DNA of 64,000 bases. It comes from Variovorax sp. (GTDB lineage: Bacteria; Pseudomonadota; Gammaproteobacteria; Burkholderiales; Burkholderiaceae_C). Of this stretch, positions 19,491-28,750 are shown piece after piece. How positions within the stretch are numbered: the first letter of the stretch is position 1; every line of letters begins with the position of its first letter. The notes below the pieces were generated by a model. That model did no database searches. It had not been told where the DNA came from and saw only the letters and a list, made by a program, of their open reading frames with translations. Location of the stretch: positions 1-64,000 of the forward strand of contig JANXTS010000008.1 in assembly GCA_025352265.1 (NCBI GenBank). Reading direction: 5' to 3'. A program made the position numbers and the translations under genes.

Positions 19491-20524
19491 AACGGCGCCG
19501 ATTCGTCCGCGAGTTGTTCGGCGGTGGGGCCATTGGTGGATGCACCCATCGACTTGCCGCCCGGCGCCTCTTTTAGCTTCGCAGCGGTGTCGTTGGCGGC
19601 GTCGACCGCAGACGCACCCAGCCGCATCTCACCGCCAAGCGCTTCGAGCAATTCAGGCACTAGCTGGCCGAGCTCACCGGTCGCGATCGCCGCATCGGCG
19701 TCGAAGTTGTCTTCCTTGCCGCCGCTCTTATTGGCGACCGCACTGTCGGTGCCCTCGATGAACACGATCTTGCGGATCACCATCGCGTCGGTCAGCTCGA
19801 ACGACACGCGGTCGTCCCAGGTCATCGCAAGCCGAGTCGGGCGCTTGCCGTCGGCGATGTGCTGGCGAACCTCGTCGATGTCGAGCGCGTGCTTGGCGTA
19901 GCGCACCACTGACTTCGATTCGTCGCTGGCACGCAGTTCGCATTCGCGGTCGATCGTGAAGCCGGCCGGTGGTTCCTGGCTGGACAGCCACTCCGACATC
20001 GCGGCGGCTGGTTCGGTTTGCGTTTGCAGCAATGCCACCGCAAAACCTTCGAGGCACTGCACCAGGCTGGTTACGACCTCGTCTGCCCGCGATACGTTGC
20101 TGGCATTCACTACCAGGCGGCGTTCCACGGGATCGATCCACACCATGATGCGTGCATGCTTTGTGAAGGCCAGCGGCAGCAGCGCGTGCGTGACGTCTTC
20201 CTTCAGGTCGCGTTTCTCTTTCTTGCCCGGTTTGCGGCCGGTGGTGGCCTCGATTTGTGCGGCGCGTTCTTCAACCTTGCGTCGGATCACCGAAGCCGGC
20301 AGTGCCTTGCTCTCGATCATGTATTCGAGCAGCCACTGGCCGCCGATGGATTCGACCAGCGGACCGTTTTCTTGACCGCGGGGCTCTATCCAGCCAGCGG
20401 ATTTTTCTTGCGACGGGCCGCAGGCCACGAAACGGTTGGCGCCCAGAGCCTCTTCGGCCTGGGTCGATGTTTGCGACCACGATGGTTCGATGCGATAGAC
20501 GATGACGTTCTTGAAGACGGACAC
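19487..20524 (-). CDS. rdgC: Recombination-associated protein RdgC
   Basis: Ring-forming DNA-binding protein that modulates RecA activity, associated with the nucleoid. 345 aa from a GTG start at 20524 (MSVFKNVIVYRI), which matches the conserved family N-terminus; the frame runs further upstream without family similarity. Other blocks are the KxRKxxK-like basic segment GRKPGKKEKRDLKEDV and the central LVVNASNVSRADEVVTSL. Divergent from ilvE across a 143-base region that must hold both promoters; a TAAAAT at 20615 is a possible -10 for ilvE but no good -35 was seen. Confidence 0.95.
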   Translation of the reverse strand: MSVFKNVIVYRIEPSWSQTSTQAEEALGANRFVACGPSQEKSAGWIEPRGQENGPLVESIGGQWLLEYMIESKALPASVIRRKVEERAAQIEATTGRKPGKKEKRDLKEDVTHALLPLAFTKHARIMVWIDPVERRLVVNASNVSRADEVVTSLVQCLEGFAVALLQTQTEPAAAMSEWLSSQEPPAGFTIDRECELRASDESKSVVRYAKHALDIDEVRQHIADGKRPTRLAMTWDDRVSFELTDAMVIRKIVFIEGTDSAVANKSGGKEDNFDADAAIATGELGQLVPELLEALGGEMRLGASAVDAANDTAAKLKEAPGGKSMGASTNGPTAEQLADESAPF

Positions 20525-20667
20525 TGAAACCCTTTTCCGAGTGATTGGCAAAGCCTCCCATTGTGGGCCTCTCACCGCGCGTGCCGGCACCAATACCCAA
20601 AGGCGCCGTCGCCGTAAAATAGAAAGTTTTTTCGACAGCATCCCCATACCCTCCAAAGGACTAAGAC

Positions 20668-21627
20668 ATGAGTGCCCTCGTATCGCCTCCCGCTTCCCTT
20701 GACGACCGCGACGGCAAGATCTGGATGGACGGCCAACTGGTCGACTGGCGTAACGCGACGGTCCACGTCCTTAGCCACACGCTGCACTACGGCTGCGGCG
20801 CTTTCGAAGGTGTGCGTGCCTACGACACGGTCGATGGCACCGCGATCTTTCGTCTTGCAGAGCACACAGAGCGCCTCTTCAACAGCGCCAAGATCCTGCG
20901 CATGAAGATCCCTTTTTCGCAGGAAGAAGTGATGCAAGCGCAAAAGCAGGTGGTGCGCGAGAACAAGCTCGCCAGCTGCTACCTCCGCCCGTTAATCTGG
21001 ATCGGCTCCGAAAAGCTAGGCGTCAGCCCCAGGGGCAACAAGATCCACGCGATGGTCGCGGCCTGGGCTTGGGGTGCCTATCTTGGCGAAGAAGGCATGC
21101 GTCGCGGTATCCGCGTAAAGACCTCGAGCTACACGCGGCATCACGTCAACATCACCATGACGCAGGCCAAGGCGGTGAGCAACTACACCAACTCGATCCT
21201 CGCCAACATGGAAGCGCTCGACGACGGCTACGACGAGGCGCTGCTGCTCGATGCCAGCGGTTTCGTCTCCGAAGGCGCGGGTGAAAACATCTTCGTGGTG
21301 AAGGGCGACGTGGTGTACACACCTGATTTGTCGGCTGGTGCGCTCAATGGCATCACGCGCAACACCATCCTGCACATCTGCAAGGACCTTGGCATCGAAC
21401 TCGTGCAAAAGCGCATCACGCGCGACGAGGTCTACATCGCCGACGAGGCTTTCTTCACCGGCACCGCCGCTGAAGTGACGCCGATTCGCGAACTCGACCG
21501 CATCGAGATCGGCAACCGTGGCGACGGCGGTTCCCGCGGTCCCGTGACCGAGAAAATCCAGAGCGCGTTCTTCGACATCGTGAACGGCAAGAATCCCAAG
21601 TACGCCCATTGGCTCACCAAAGTCTGA
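20668..21627 (+). CDS. ilvE: Branched-chain amino acid aminotransferase
   Basis: Class IV PLP aminotransferase making valine, leucine and isoleucine from their ketoacids. 319 aa. N-terminal block VHVLSHTLHYGCGAFEGVRAY, the PLP lysine in TMTQAKAVSNYTNS, the phosphate-binding SGAGENIF-like segment GFVSEGAGENIFVV and FFTGTAAEVTPI are all diagnostic. A zinc-finger gene starts 15 bases after the stop and is likely co-transcribed. Confidence 0.96.
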   Translation: MSALVSPPASLDDRDGKIWMDGQLVDWRNATVHVLSHTLHYGCGAFEGVRAYDTVDGTAIFRLAEHTERLFNSAKILRMKIPFSQEEVMQAQKQVVRENKLASCYLRPLIWIGSEKLGVSPRGNKIHAMVAAWAWGAYLGEEGMRRGIRVKTSSYTRHHVNITMTQAKAVSNYTNSILANMEALDDGYDEALLLDASGFVSEGAGENIFVVKGDVVYTPDLSAGALNGITRNTILHICKDLGIELVQKRITRDEVYIADEAFFTGTAAEVTPIRELDRIEIGNRGDGGSRGPVTEKIQSAFFDIVNGKNPKYAHWLTKV

Positions 21628-21641
21628 AGACCCCTATCACC

Positions 21642-21851
21642 ATGTCGACCTCCGCCGTCATCGAACTGCTCGCCAAAGAGCTGAACCACCAGGGCGGCGT
21701 CTACTGCCCGAGCCCGCTGGCCGACATGAAACTCTGGAGCGCGCACCCCAAGGTCTATCTCGACGTGGCCCGTACGGGAGAAGCCAAGTGCCCGTACTGC
21801 GGCACGGTTTACCGCCTGAAGGCGGGTGAGTCGGCGGTGCATCGGCATTGA
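21642..21851 (+). CDS. Small zinc-finger-domain protein
   Basis: 69 aa. Contains KCPYCGTVYRL (a CxxC pair) plus an upstream cysteine in GGVYCPSPLADMKLWSAHP and a histidine-rich end HRH, the pattern of the zf-CHCC/NDUFS6-like family often found next to ilvE in betaproteobacteria. Biological role unknown. Start ATG at 21642 is the only reasonable one. Confidence 0.85.
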   Translation: MSTSAVIELLAKELNHQGGVYCPSPLADMKLWSAHPKVYLDVARTGEAKCPYCGTVYRLKAGESAVHRH

Positions 21852-21884
21852 GTCGCACTGAACGATAGGTCCAGGACGAGCAAC

Positions 21885-22129
21885 AAGCTTTCTGTCTCCC
21901 GTCGTGCGTTATTGCTCGGCGCGTCCTCTGCGCTGCATGCGCTGGACGAGCTCGAAGCCTCCGCGGGCGGGCGCCGGGGCACCGTGGCCTATTCGCCCAT
22001 TACTGAATAGGCATGTGCAGGGTGGACCGACGCGAGACGGAATTGAACACAGTGCTGCCCGGCGATCCACGCGACGCTTGCACGCAGGCCTCGATGGCGC
22101 ATAACCTGCAAAGGTCGCTGCTGGGATAG
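21885..22129 (+). pseudogene. Remnant of a class A beta-lactamase gene (internal deletion and frameshift)
   Basis: Two pieces in different frames look like the ends of one class A beta-lactamase. Piece 1 (frame of 21900, to the TAG at 22008-22010) reads RRALLLGASSALHALDEL and then EASAGGRRGTVAY, like the signal peptide and first helix. Piece 2 (frame of 22022, to the TAG at 22127) reads DRRETELN, then PGDPRD and MAHNLQRSLLG, which is the omega loop R164-x-E166-x-E168-L-N170 followed by the D179 region and next helix. The segment with the SxxK serine and SDN loop is missing between them and the KTG region is absent. No start codon remains. The rest of 21852-22159 shows nothing else. Confidence 0.75.
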
Positions 22130-22159
22130 GCGTGGCCCGCCCGACAACGGCTCGCGCCT

Positions 22160-22804
22160 TCAGGGTCGACGCATCGCCGGCGCGTCCACCACTCTCACGG
22201 TCGCTGCTTTCGCCTCAGCCTTTGCTGTTGCATCTGCTGCCTTGACTGCCTTGACTGCGTCGGCTGCAGCACGACGACGGGCTAGCCACCGCTGCACGCC
22301 ACTGCGCAGGCCGGTGTAGACCGCCAAAACGCCAGCGCCCAGCAGCAGCCCAGCGATCACGTCCGCCGGAAAATGCGCACCCGCGTAAATACGCCCCCAG
22401 GCAGTGGCAAAGGCCAGCGCCAGCAGCACGGCACCCGCAGCGCGCAGGCTCGGACGCACCAGGCAACCCAGCGCGACCAACGACATCACCGACATGTGCG
22501 TGCTCGGCATGGCGCCTCGTCCACCGTGCTGCAGGTAATTTGGGCTCATGCCGATCGCGAATGGTCGAGGCATGTCCAGGTAGCTCGAGATCGCTTGGGA
22601 CAACACGGACGTGAGACAGGCCAGGAGCACCAAGAGAACCAGATTGAGGCGCTGGGATGGCTGACGAAAGCCGCTGTAGATCACTACCAGTGCTGCAGCC
22701 CAGGCACCGTACACGGCGATCCAGCAAGCGACCACCAGCAGCCAGTGCGTGGGATGAAAACCGCCTGCCATCCATTCGAACAATCCGTAATTCACATACT
22801 GCAT
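22160..22804 (-). CDS. PAP2-family membrane phosphatase
   Basis: Integral-membrane phosphatase, probably acting on undecaprenyl pyrophosphate or another lipid phosphate. 214 aa from the ATG at 22804 (MQYVNYGLFEWM). The three PAP2 motifs are visible: SYLDMPRPF (motif 1), MPSTHMS (motif 2, PSGH variant with Thr) and GRIYAGAHFPADV (motif 3 with catalytic His and Asp). About five transmembrane helices precede an unusual Ala/Lys/Val-rich cytoplasmic tail (DAVKAVKAADATAKAEAKAA). Ends just before the beta-lactamase remnant. Confidence 0.88.
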   Translation of the reverse strand: MQYVNYGLFEWMAGGFHPTHWLLVVACWIAVYGAWAAALVVIYSGFRQPSQRLNLVLLVLLACLTSVLSQAISSYLDMPRPFAIGMSPNYLQHGGRGAMPSTHMSVMSLVALGCLVRPSLRAAGAVLLALAFATAWGRIYAGAHFPADVIAGLLLGAGVLAVYTGLRSGVQRWLARRRAAADAVKAVKAADATAKAEAKAATVRVVDAPAMRRP

Positions 22805-22954
22805 GTCAGAGCCTCCCGACCAAGACGTCGACCACCGACAAGGGCTTGCTGCGACGCCGACAGGCAGCAAGGGGTCGAGGCGTCATTGGGCGCCGTCGTC
22901 CAGCCGCAAATGGCGGTTCGGTTCGGGATTATTGAAGGCACCACGCTGCGACTC

Positions 22955-24226
22955 TCAAAACTGGGGGTGAACTGAAGCTGAACGCGGCTGCGGCGGCGAC
23001 ATCAGCCGCTGCAACCGTGGCGGCAGCAACTCGCGCCACGGCTGGCCCGGCTCCCGTACCAACCGCAGGTACACCATCGCGATCCACAGCAGGCTGAGCC
23101 CGATCTGGGCATCGCGCAGCGCCGAGTTCACGCTGGTCGCGATCAGCAGCACCAGCATCGCTGCGAAGCCGCAGCGGCCGGTCGTGTCGTTACGGCGCCA
23201 GCCCTGCCACACGCCGACCAGCATGATCACCAGCAGCGTCAGCAGGCCCGGCAAACCAGCCTGCGCGCCCATCCACAAGAAGTCGTTGTGTGGCATGTTG
23301 TAGTCGGCCAGCAGCTTGGGCCCGCGCAGGTGCCACTGCTCGGTCCAGCCGCCGATGCCCCAACCGGCGAGCGGCTTGTCGATGATCATGCGCGCCGTGT
23401 CGCGGTACATGTAGAAGCGCACGACCCAACTACCTTCCGACACCGCACCGGCCTGCGCCGCTTCGATTTCCTGCGCGCCGAGCGTGAAGGTGCGCTGCAC
23501 GACCGGCGACTGCCACACCAGTACCGACGCTGCGCCGACCGCGATCACCAGCACCACGGCCAGCACGCGCAATTGCTTGCGCCACTGGTGTACGCACACG
23601 GCTACGCTGGCCACCAGCAGCCCGAGCAGCGAGGTACGCGAGGGCAACCACAGCGTGATGATCACCGCGACAAAGCCGGTAAGCGCGAACGCGGGCAGCG
23701 CCCAGTGCCCCTTCTTGTCGTAGATGTGGGCCAGCCCGAACACAACCGCGCTCACACCCAGCACAGTGAACAGCAGCGCATCGTTGATCGACTTGTTGCC
23801 GACCAGCACCAGCGTGGCGCGCCACAGCTCGGTAATCGGGAAACCGACGGTACGGTAGAGCAGCACCATCAACACGCTGGTGAACGCAATGATGAAGAAA
23901 CCGCGCAATGCCCACAGCGCTTCTTCGCGGGTGAGCGCCATCGCCATCAGGATGGTCGCTGCGATGCGGAAGCCATGCCAGAGGTTCGACGGTGTTTGCG
24001 GGTAGTGCGGCCTGAATGCCAGCACGACCAGAGTCCATGCCACGTACGCCACCACCGGCCACCACAGTGGATTGGCACGGATGCGTGCCCCGCGTTCGCG
24101 CAAGTTGCCCGCGCTAAAGAGCGTCGCGAACATCAGCACGGCGGCGAGGTAGTTGACGCCCACCGGTGCGAAGACTGCAAGCCCCCAGAACATGGCGGCG
24201 GGGCGGGCAATCGTCGATCTCTGCAT
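22955..24226 (-). CDS. O-antigen ligase/polymerase family membrane protein
   Basis: 423 aa, 10-12 predicted transmembrane helices, with the large periplasmic loop of the Wzy_C/WaaL family near RFYMYRDTARMIIDKPLAGWG and the histidine-bearing NMPHNDFLWMGAQAGLPG block that defines it. Members join O-antigen to lipid A-core or polymerise/glycosylate surface sugars; the precise acceptor cannot be told. No glycosyltransferase genes are adjacent, so it is a lone ligase gene. It lies downstream of the two-component genes on the same strand with a 26-base gap. Confidence 0.87.
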   Translation of the reverse strand: MQRSTIARPAAMFWGLAVFAPVGVNYLAAVLMFATLFSAGNLRERGARIRANPLWWPVVAYVAWTLVVLAFRPHYPQTPSNLWHGFRIAATILMAMALTREEALWALRGFFIIAFTSVLMVLLYRTVGFPITELWRATLVLVGNKSINDALLFTVLGVSAVVFGLAHIYDKKGHWALPAFALTGFVAVIITLWLPSRTSLLGLLVASVAVCVHQWRKQLRVLAVVLVIAVGAASVLVWQSPVVQRTFTLGAQEIEAAQAGAVSEGSWVVRFYMYRDTARMIIDKPLAGWGIGGWTEQWHLRGPKLLADYNMPHNDFLWMGAQAGLPGLLTLLVIMLVGVWQGWRRNDTTGRCGFAAMLVLLIATSVNSALRDAQIGLSLLWIAMVYLRLVREPGQPWRELLPPRLQRLMSPPQPRSASVHPQF

Positions 24227-24252
24227 GGTGGCGACGATTCTAGGTGCGGCTT

Positions 24253-25461
24253 TCAGCCTTCGTTCGGCAGCGCGATGACGAAGCTGGCACCGCCGCCGGG
24301 CCGGTCTTCGCAGCGCACCGTGCCGCCGTGACGCTCGACGATCGACTTCACCAGCGCCAAGCCCAGGCCTACGCCGCCTACGCGCTCGCTGGCGCCGGGC
24401 AGTCGATAGAACGGCTCAAAGATGCGGCCGCGTAAAGCAGCCGGCACGCCCGGCCCGCGGTCATTCACGCGCACGGTCGCAAAGCCGCCTGCAGCGGAAG
24501 CAGTTGCCAGCTCCACCGAAAGCTCGCCGGCGCCATAGCGCCGTGCGTTTTCCAGCAGATTGCGAATGGCGCGTCTCAGCAGACGCGGCACGCCACGCAC
24601 CGTGAGTGCGTTGCTGTCGGTGCCTTCGGCCAGGTCGAGTTCCGCGCCGACCTGCGAGCACTCTTCGGCAGCTAACCCCATCAGGTCGACTGTTTCGATC
24701 GTGCCCATGTCGGCCTCGCTTGCGTCGAGCCGGCTCGACAACAAAATCTCGTCGATCAATTGGTCGAGCTCGCCGATGTTGCGGGCGATTTCCTGCCGCG
24801 ACTTGGGGTTCGGTGTGTCGCCCATCAGCTCCAGCCCCATGCGGATACGCGTGAGTGGCGAGCGCAATTCGTGCGACGCGTTGGCCAGCAGCGACTTGTG
24901 CGAGCGCACCAGTTGCTCGATTCGCACGGCCGCCGCGTTAAAGCGCCGCGCCAGGTCGCTGACCTCGTCCTGCCCCTCTTCAACCACGCGAACAGACAAG
25001 TCGCCTTCGCCCCAGCGTTGCACACTGCGTTGCAATGATTCGAGCCGCTTCGTGAGCCGCCGTACGATCGGGTACACCCCCAGCGCGACCGCCACGCCGA
25101 CCAGCACGATCATCCAAACGAAACCAAACGGCGTGCGCCACGGCGGCGGCGGGGGCCGGCCTTCGTTGGCGATCGTGCCGGGCTCCCGCCGGTTCACTTC
25201 GAGCGACAGCGCGCGGCCATCGCTCAAAGTCAGGTCGAACTCGAGGCCCTGTCCGCGCGCGCGCATCGCCTGCCCGGTGCCGATGACGTTGTTCTCGGTG
25301 TCGCGCACGATCACCTCGCGCGGCAGCGAATTGATACGGTCGCGCTCGCTTTCGGCCGAAATGCGCACCAGCCAGCCAGCTGTCAGCGTGAGCACTACGA
25401 CACCCGCCACCACCGCCAGCCAGATGCGGACGTAAAGGTGGCGCGAGTACAGGCTCAACAT
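24253..25461 (-). CDS. Sensor histidine kinase (two-component system)
   Basis: 402 aa inner-membrane sensor. Transmembrane segments at about 13-33 and 112-130 bracket a short periplasmic domain of roughly 80 residues. Then come a HAMP domain (PIVRRLTKRLESLQ), the H-box NASHELRSPLTRIRMGLEL with the phospho-accepting His, and ATPase boxes N (NLLENARRYG), G1 (VNDRGPGVP), F (IFEPFYRLPG) and G2 (GVGLGLALVKSIV). Architecture is that of EnvZ/RstB/CpxA-like kinases. It is transcribed after its regulator gene with a 23-base gap. Ligand unknown. Confidence 0.93.
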   Translation of the reverse strand: MLSLYSRHLYVRIWLAVVAGVVVLTLTAGWLVRISAESERDRINSLPREVIVRDTENNVIGTGQAMRARGQGLEFDLTLSDGRALSLEVNRREPGTIANEGRPPPPPWRTPFGFVWMIVLVGVAVALGVYPIVRRLTKRLESLQRSVQRWGEGDLSVRVVEEGQDEVSDLARRFNAAAVRIEQLVRSHKSLLANASHELRSPLTRIRMGLELMGDTPNPKSRQEIARNIGELDQLIDEILLSSRLDASEADMGTIETVDLMGLAAEECSQVGAELDLAEGTDSNALTVRGVPRLLRRAIRNLLENARRYGAGELSVELATASAAGGFATVRVNDRGPGVPAALRGRIFEPFYRLPGASERVGGVGLGLALVKSIVERHGGTVRCEDRPGGGASFVIALPNEG

Positions 25462-25484
25462 CGGTTCACCAGCGCGTCAGCCGA

Positions 25485-26207
25485 TCAGTCTTGCTGCTTG
25501 GCAAAAACATAGCCGACGCCGCGCACGGTAAGGATGCGCTTCGGGTTCTTCGCGTCGACCTCGATGGCGGCGCGGATGCGGCCCATGTGCACGTCGATCG
25601 AGCGATCGAAGGCTTCGAGTTCGCGACCGCGCACGGCTTCCATGATCTGGTCGCGCGTGAGCACGCGGCCGGCGCGCTCTGCCATTGCGACCAAGAGGTC
25701 GAATTGGTACGAAGTGAGGTCGGCCAGTGCGGCCGCGACGGTCACGGTGCGCGCGTTGCGGTCGATCTCCAGCATGCCGAACCGCATCACGGTCGAGGCA
25801 GTGGCTTCGCTTGTCGTCTCGCTGCGACGGCGCAACACGGCGCGGATGCGGGCCAGCAATTCACGTGGTTCGAAAGGCTTGGGAAGATAGTCGTCGGCAC
25901 CGATTTCGAGGCCGATGATGCGGTCCATGGGATCCCCCTTGGCGGTGAGCATCAGCACCGACACCTTGGCAAGTCTGCCCGGCAGTGCGCGAATGCGTCG
26001 GCACACTTCGAGCCCGTCGGTGTCGGGCAGCATCAGGTCGAGGATGACCAAGTCGGGCGCATGCTCTTGCAGCTGCGTGAGCCCACTGGCGCCATCGGCC
26101 GCGTGGTTGAAGCCGAAGCCCGACTGCGTCAAATACTCGCCCACCATCTGCGCCAGGCGGGTGTCGTCTTCGATCATCAAAAGTTGGGGGGTGCTCATGG
26201 GCTTCAT
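25485..26207 (-). CDS. OmpR-family response regulator
   Basis: 240 aa. Receiver domain with the acidic pair EDD near the N-terminus, phospho-acceptor Asp in LVILDLMLPDTDG, the T/S switch in VLMLTAKG and the conserved Lys in YLPKPFEP. C-terminal winged helix with the OmpR-type end RSIDVHMGRIRAAIE and TVRGVGYVF. Start taken at the ATG at 26207; an in-frame ATG at 26198 (MSTPQLLMIEDD) is as good. Pairs with the downstream kinase. Target genes are unknown; the adjoining O-antigen-ligase gene is a candidate. Confidence 0.93.
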   Translation of the reverse strand: MKPMSTPQLLMIEDDTRLAQMVGEYLTQSGFGFNHAADGASGLTQLQEHAPDLVILDLMLPDTDGLEVCRRIRALPGRLAKVSVLMLTAKGDPMDRIIGLEIGADDYLPKPFEPRELLARIRAVLRRRSETTSEATASTVMRFGMLEIDRNARTVTVAAALADLTSYQFDLLVAMAERAGRVLTRDQIMEAVRGRELEAFDRSIDVHMGRIRAAIEVDAKNPKRILTVRGVGYVFAKQQD

Positions 26208-26261
26208 GGTGAAAGGCGGCGAGCAACCCGCGTTGAACGCTGCGTAAAGTTGGGGTAAACC

Positions 26262-27932
26262 TCAGGCCGCGAACAGCATGGTTCCTTGATCGGAATTCGC
26301 TGGTGCCACCGCCATTTTTTCTTGGAGCAAGGCGCGCAGATCCGTTGCTTCGATACCCGGGTGTTCGACCGAGGCTCGCACCAGGATCTCTGCGGCCAGT
26401 TGCCGCAATTGCGCAGCCGACGCGCGCATGCGATCGCGGAACGCGTCGTCGTCAAGATCGTCGTTCAGGCTCCGATTGAGGTCGGCGAACCATGGCAGCG
26501 CGGCTTGGTCGAGCATCACCGCCGGGTTGCGTTTGGTCGTCACGCTGGACCATGCACGCAGGAAATGCTGCACGGCGACGTTGAGCTTCTGGCAGTGCTG
26601 CAGTTCTTCCTTGAGGCTGCCCAAAAGCGCAAGGTCGGTGAGCCGATCCTGGAAGAAGATTTGGGACAGAACGCCCCAGTAATAGGTGTAGTCCCAGATC
26701 ACCTTGATCGGCAGCACCTCGGGGTCGCCGAAGAGCGCGTACTGGTCCTGGTAAAGCGCCAAGGTGCTCTCGTAGAACGAGTGGTAAATCTGGTCGTAGA
26801 GCTGCGCGCGAGCTTTCAGCGAATGCCCCGCGCGGTCATGCGCGATGAGGTCGGTGATGTAGGTGTTGCCCATGGCGATGAAGTCGCTACCGGGCGAATA
26901 GAAGGGATCGAGGAAGAGCCCTGCTTCACCGGTCAGGGCCCAGCGCTTGCCTGAAAAAACCTGCTTGCAACCATACGAAAAATTCTTGAAGAAGGCGAAG
27001 TCCTGCAAGAGATGGCGCTTGCCGTCGAGCTCGTCGTAGAGCGCAGGTTGCCAGGTCTTGAACCAGTCCATCGCCTTGTCGAAAGTGTCGAAACGGTCGA
27101 GCGGGTGAATGCGCGGGTCGGCCACGATGCCGATCGAGTGAGAGCCCGATGCCAGCGGAATCAGCCACACCCAGTAGCCCGCGCCGACCAGGTGATTGGT
27201 CGAGAGCCAGCGCGCCTGCGGCTCGCAACGCTCGCGCCACTCGGTGTTGTCGCTCCAGCGGTCGATGGTGATGCGGTCGCCGATCCGAAACCAAACTGCA
27301 TTGCACTCGTGCGCATTGGGTTCGGCCAGGCCGAGCTTGCGCTTGAGCATGCCGGCACGGCCGCAGGCATCAACCACCCAGCGTGCGTGGATCTCGTGCG
27401 ACTGGCCGTCTTGCGTCCAGCGCAGCCGATGCGGCTGGCGCGTGTCTTCGGCCAGGTCGATTTGCTTGACCAATGCGTTGTCGACGAAGCGCACGCCGCA
27501 GCGCGCAGCTTCTTCGGCAAGATAGTTCTCGAAGATACCGCGATCGATCTGGTAGCTCGGCACCGATAAATAACGGCTGGCGCCGATCTCCGTCACCTGG
27601 TCGATGTCGCGTCTTCCTTCGCTGAAGAAAAAGCGAAAGCCGAACTTGCGCAGCTGCTTGCCTTGCAGATGCGGCTTCAGGCCCAGCACTGTGTCGAAGT
27701 AGTGCGCGCCGATCTCGACCGACGACTCGCCCACCTTGTGCGCTGCGTGGGGCACCGGGTGCGAGCGTCGCTCCAGCACCAGCACGTCGATATGCTCGAA
27801 GCGCTTTTTGAGCTGGAGCGCCAGTGTCAGCCCAGCCAGCCCGCCGCCCATGACGACGACATCGTGCGCGGTCACATTGACTGCATCGGAAACCGCATCG
27901 GCGACGGTATCCGCCACGGCGTTGATAGACAT
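26262..27932 (-). CDS. Flavin-dependent halogenase-like oxidoreductase
   Basis: 556 aa FAD-dependent protein of the tryptophan-halogenase superfamily. The ATG at 27932 overlaps the stop of the upstream gene (TGATG). The N-terminal FAD motif is VVVMGGGLAGLTLAL, followed by HKVGESSVEIGAHYF, which carries a lysine near the GES block, and the halogenase signature WxWxIP appears as GYWVWLIPLASGSHSIGI. AGLFLDPFYSPGSDFIAMGN is the second FAD-contacting block. These motifs support FADH2 chemistry, but many superfamily members are not proven halogenases. Operon with a ketosynthase and chain-length factor suggests tailoring of a polyene or resorcinol-type product. Confidence 0.8.
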   Translation of the reverse strand: MSINAVADTVADAVSDAVNVTAHDVVVMGGGLAGLTLALQLKKRFEHIDVLVLERRSHPVPHAAHKVGESSVEIGAHYFDTVLGLKPHLQGKQLRKFGFRFFFSEGRRDIDQVTEIGASRYLSVPSYQIDRGIFENYLAEEAARCGVRFVDNALVKQIDLAEDTRQPHRLRWTQDGQSHEIHARWVVDACGRAGMLKRKLGLAEPNAHECNAVWFRIGDRITIDRWSDNTEWRERCEPQARWLSTNHLVGAGYWVWLIPLASGSHSIGIVADPRIHPLDRFDTFDKAMDWFKTWQPALYDELDGKRHLLQDFAFFKNFSYGCKQVFSGKRWALTGEAGLFLDPFYSPGSDFIAMGNTYITDLIAHDRAGHSLKARAQLYDQIYHSFYESTLALYQDQYALFGDPEVLPIKVIWDYTYYWGVLSQIFFQDRLTDLALLGSLKEELQHCQKLNVAVQHFLRAWSSVTTKRNPAVMLDQAALPWFADLNRSLNDDLDDDAFRDRMRASAAQLRQLAAEILVRASVEHPGIEATDLRALLQEKMAVAPANSDQGTMLFAA

Positions 27933-28750
27933 CAGGCCTGCTCGAGCTGCATTTGAAGCGACAGTTTGGGTGACAGCGGGAGCGCCAGCGTACCCTTCCC
28001 GCCCAAGGCGAGCAGTTCGAACAGTGGCAGTGCGTCGGCCATGGCGTTGACCGTGAGCGATTGCGATACTTCGCTGCGCGGTGCAATGGCGTGCGCTTGG
28101 CCGCTGGTAAGCGACCAGTCGAACGATGCCACCGTGCGCTCGGTCCGCTCGGGCGCGATCACCATGCCGACCGCCAGCAAGCCCCGGCTGGTGGTGACCG
28201 ACGACAACGCGCCGACCGACGGAACGTCGTAGCCCACGAGCAGCACCGGAGTCTGGTCGGCTGCGCACTGCGCGGCCGCTTCCAGCAGGCCGGCGGCAAA
28301 GCTGCTCTCGAAAGCCGAGATCGAATTGCTGGCTGCCATGCAGCCTGTGCCGATGGTCCAGTAGCCCACCGCAGCGTTGTGGACCGAGTTGTGGAACTTG
28401 GTCGGCGACAGCACAGATGGATCGTTCGCGAGCACGGTGCACATGTAGTCGTTGATTCCCAGGTCGCCATGTGCCGAGACGAACACGCACGGCAAGTCGG
28501 GCGCGTTGCGGCCCGAAGCAGCGATGGATGCGGTCGCCACTTCAAGCGCCAGCGCCACGGTGTCGGGCGCGCGGCGGCGCTCGGCCGGGGCCAGCACCAT
28601 CGGCGCAGGGCGCTTGGCCGGCGGCTCGGTCACGACGCCCTCGCCACGGAAGGCGGCGCGGGCAATATCCCAGCCCGGCAGGCTCGGTGCCCAGAAGGCG
28701 AGGCCTTCAATGTAGAGGGTCGGAGGTCGGGGGATGTTGTCGATGCTCAT
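27932..28750 (-). CDS. Beta-ketoacyl synthase chain-length-factor-like protein
   Basis: 272 aa, shorter than a full ketosynthase and matching the beta-ketoacyl-synthase N-terminal-like family found as a chain-length partner in aryl polyene and related clusters. The segment VHNAAVGYWTIGTGCMAASN resembles the nucleophile region of ketosynthases; a cysteine is present (TGCMAAS) but the two catalytic histidine blocks of the C-terminal half are missing, so it is probably a non-catalytic partner. ATGA overlap with the upstream ketosynthase gene and TGATG overlap with the halogenase-like gene show tight coupling. Confidence 0.82.
   Translation of the reverse strand: MSIDNIPRPPTLYIEGLAFWAPSLPGWDIARAAFRGEGVVTEPPAKRPAPMVLAPAERRRAPDTVALALEVATASIAASGRNAPDLPCVFVSAHGDLGINDYMCTVLANDPSVLSPTKFHNSVHNAAVGYWTIGTGCMAASNSISAFESSFAAGLLEAAAQCAADQTPVLLVGYDVPSVGALSSVTTSRGLLAVGMVIAPERTERTVASFDWSLTSGQAHAIAPRSEVSQSLTVNAMADALPLFELLALGGKGTLALPLSPKLSLQMQLEQA

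Noticed and set aside
21904..22104. A 66-codon plus-strand open frame between the zinc-finger gene and the PAP2 gene.
   Set aside because: Its translation is out of frame with both beta-lactamase-like pieces and resembles nothing.
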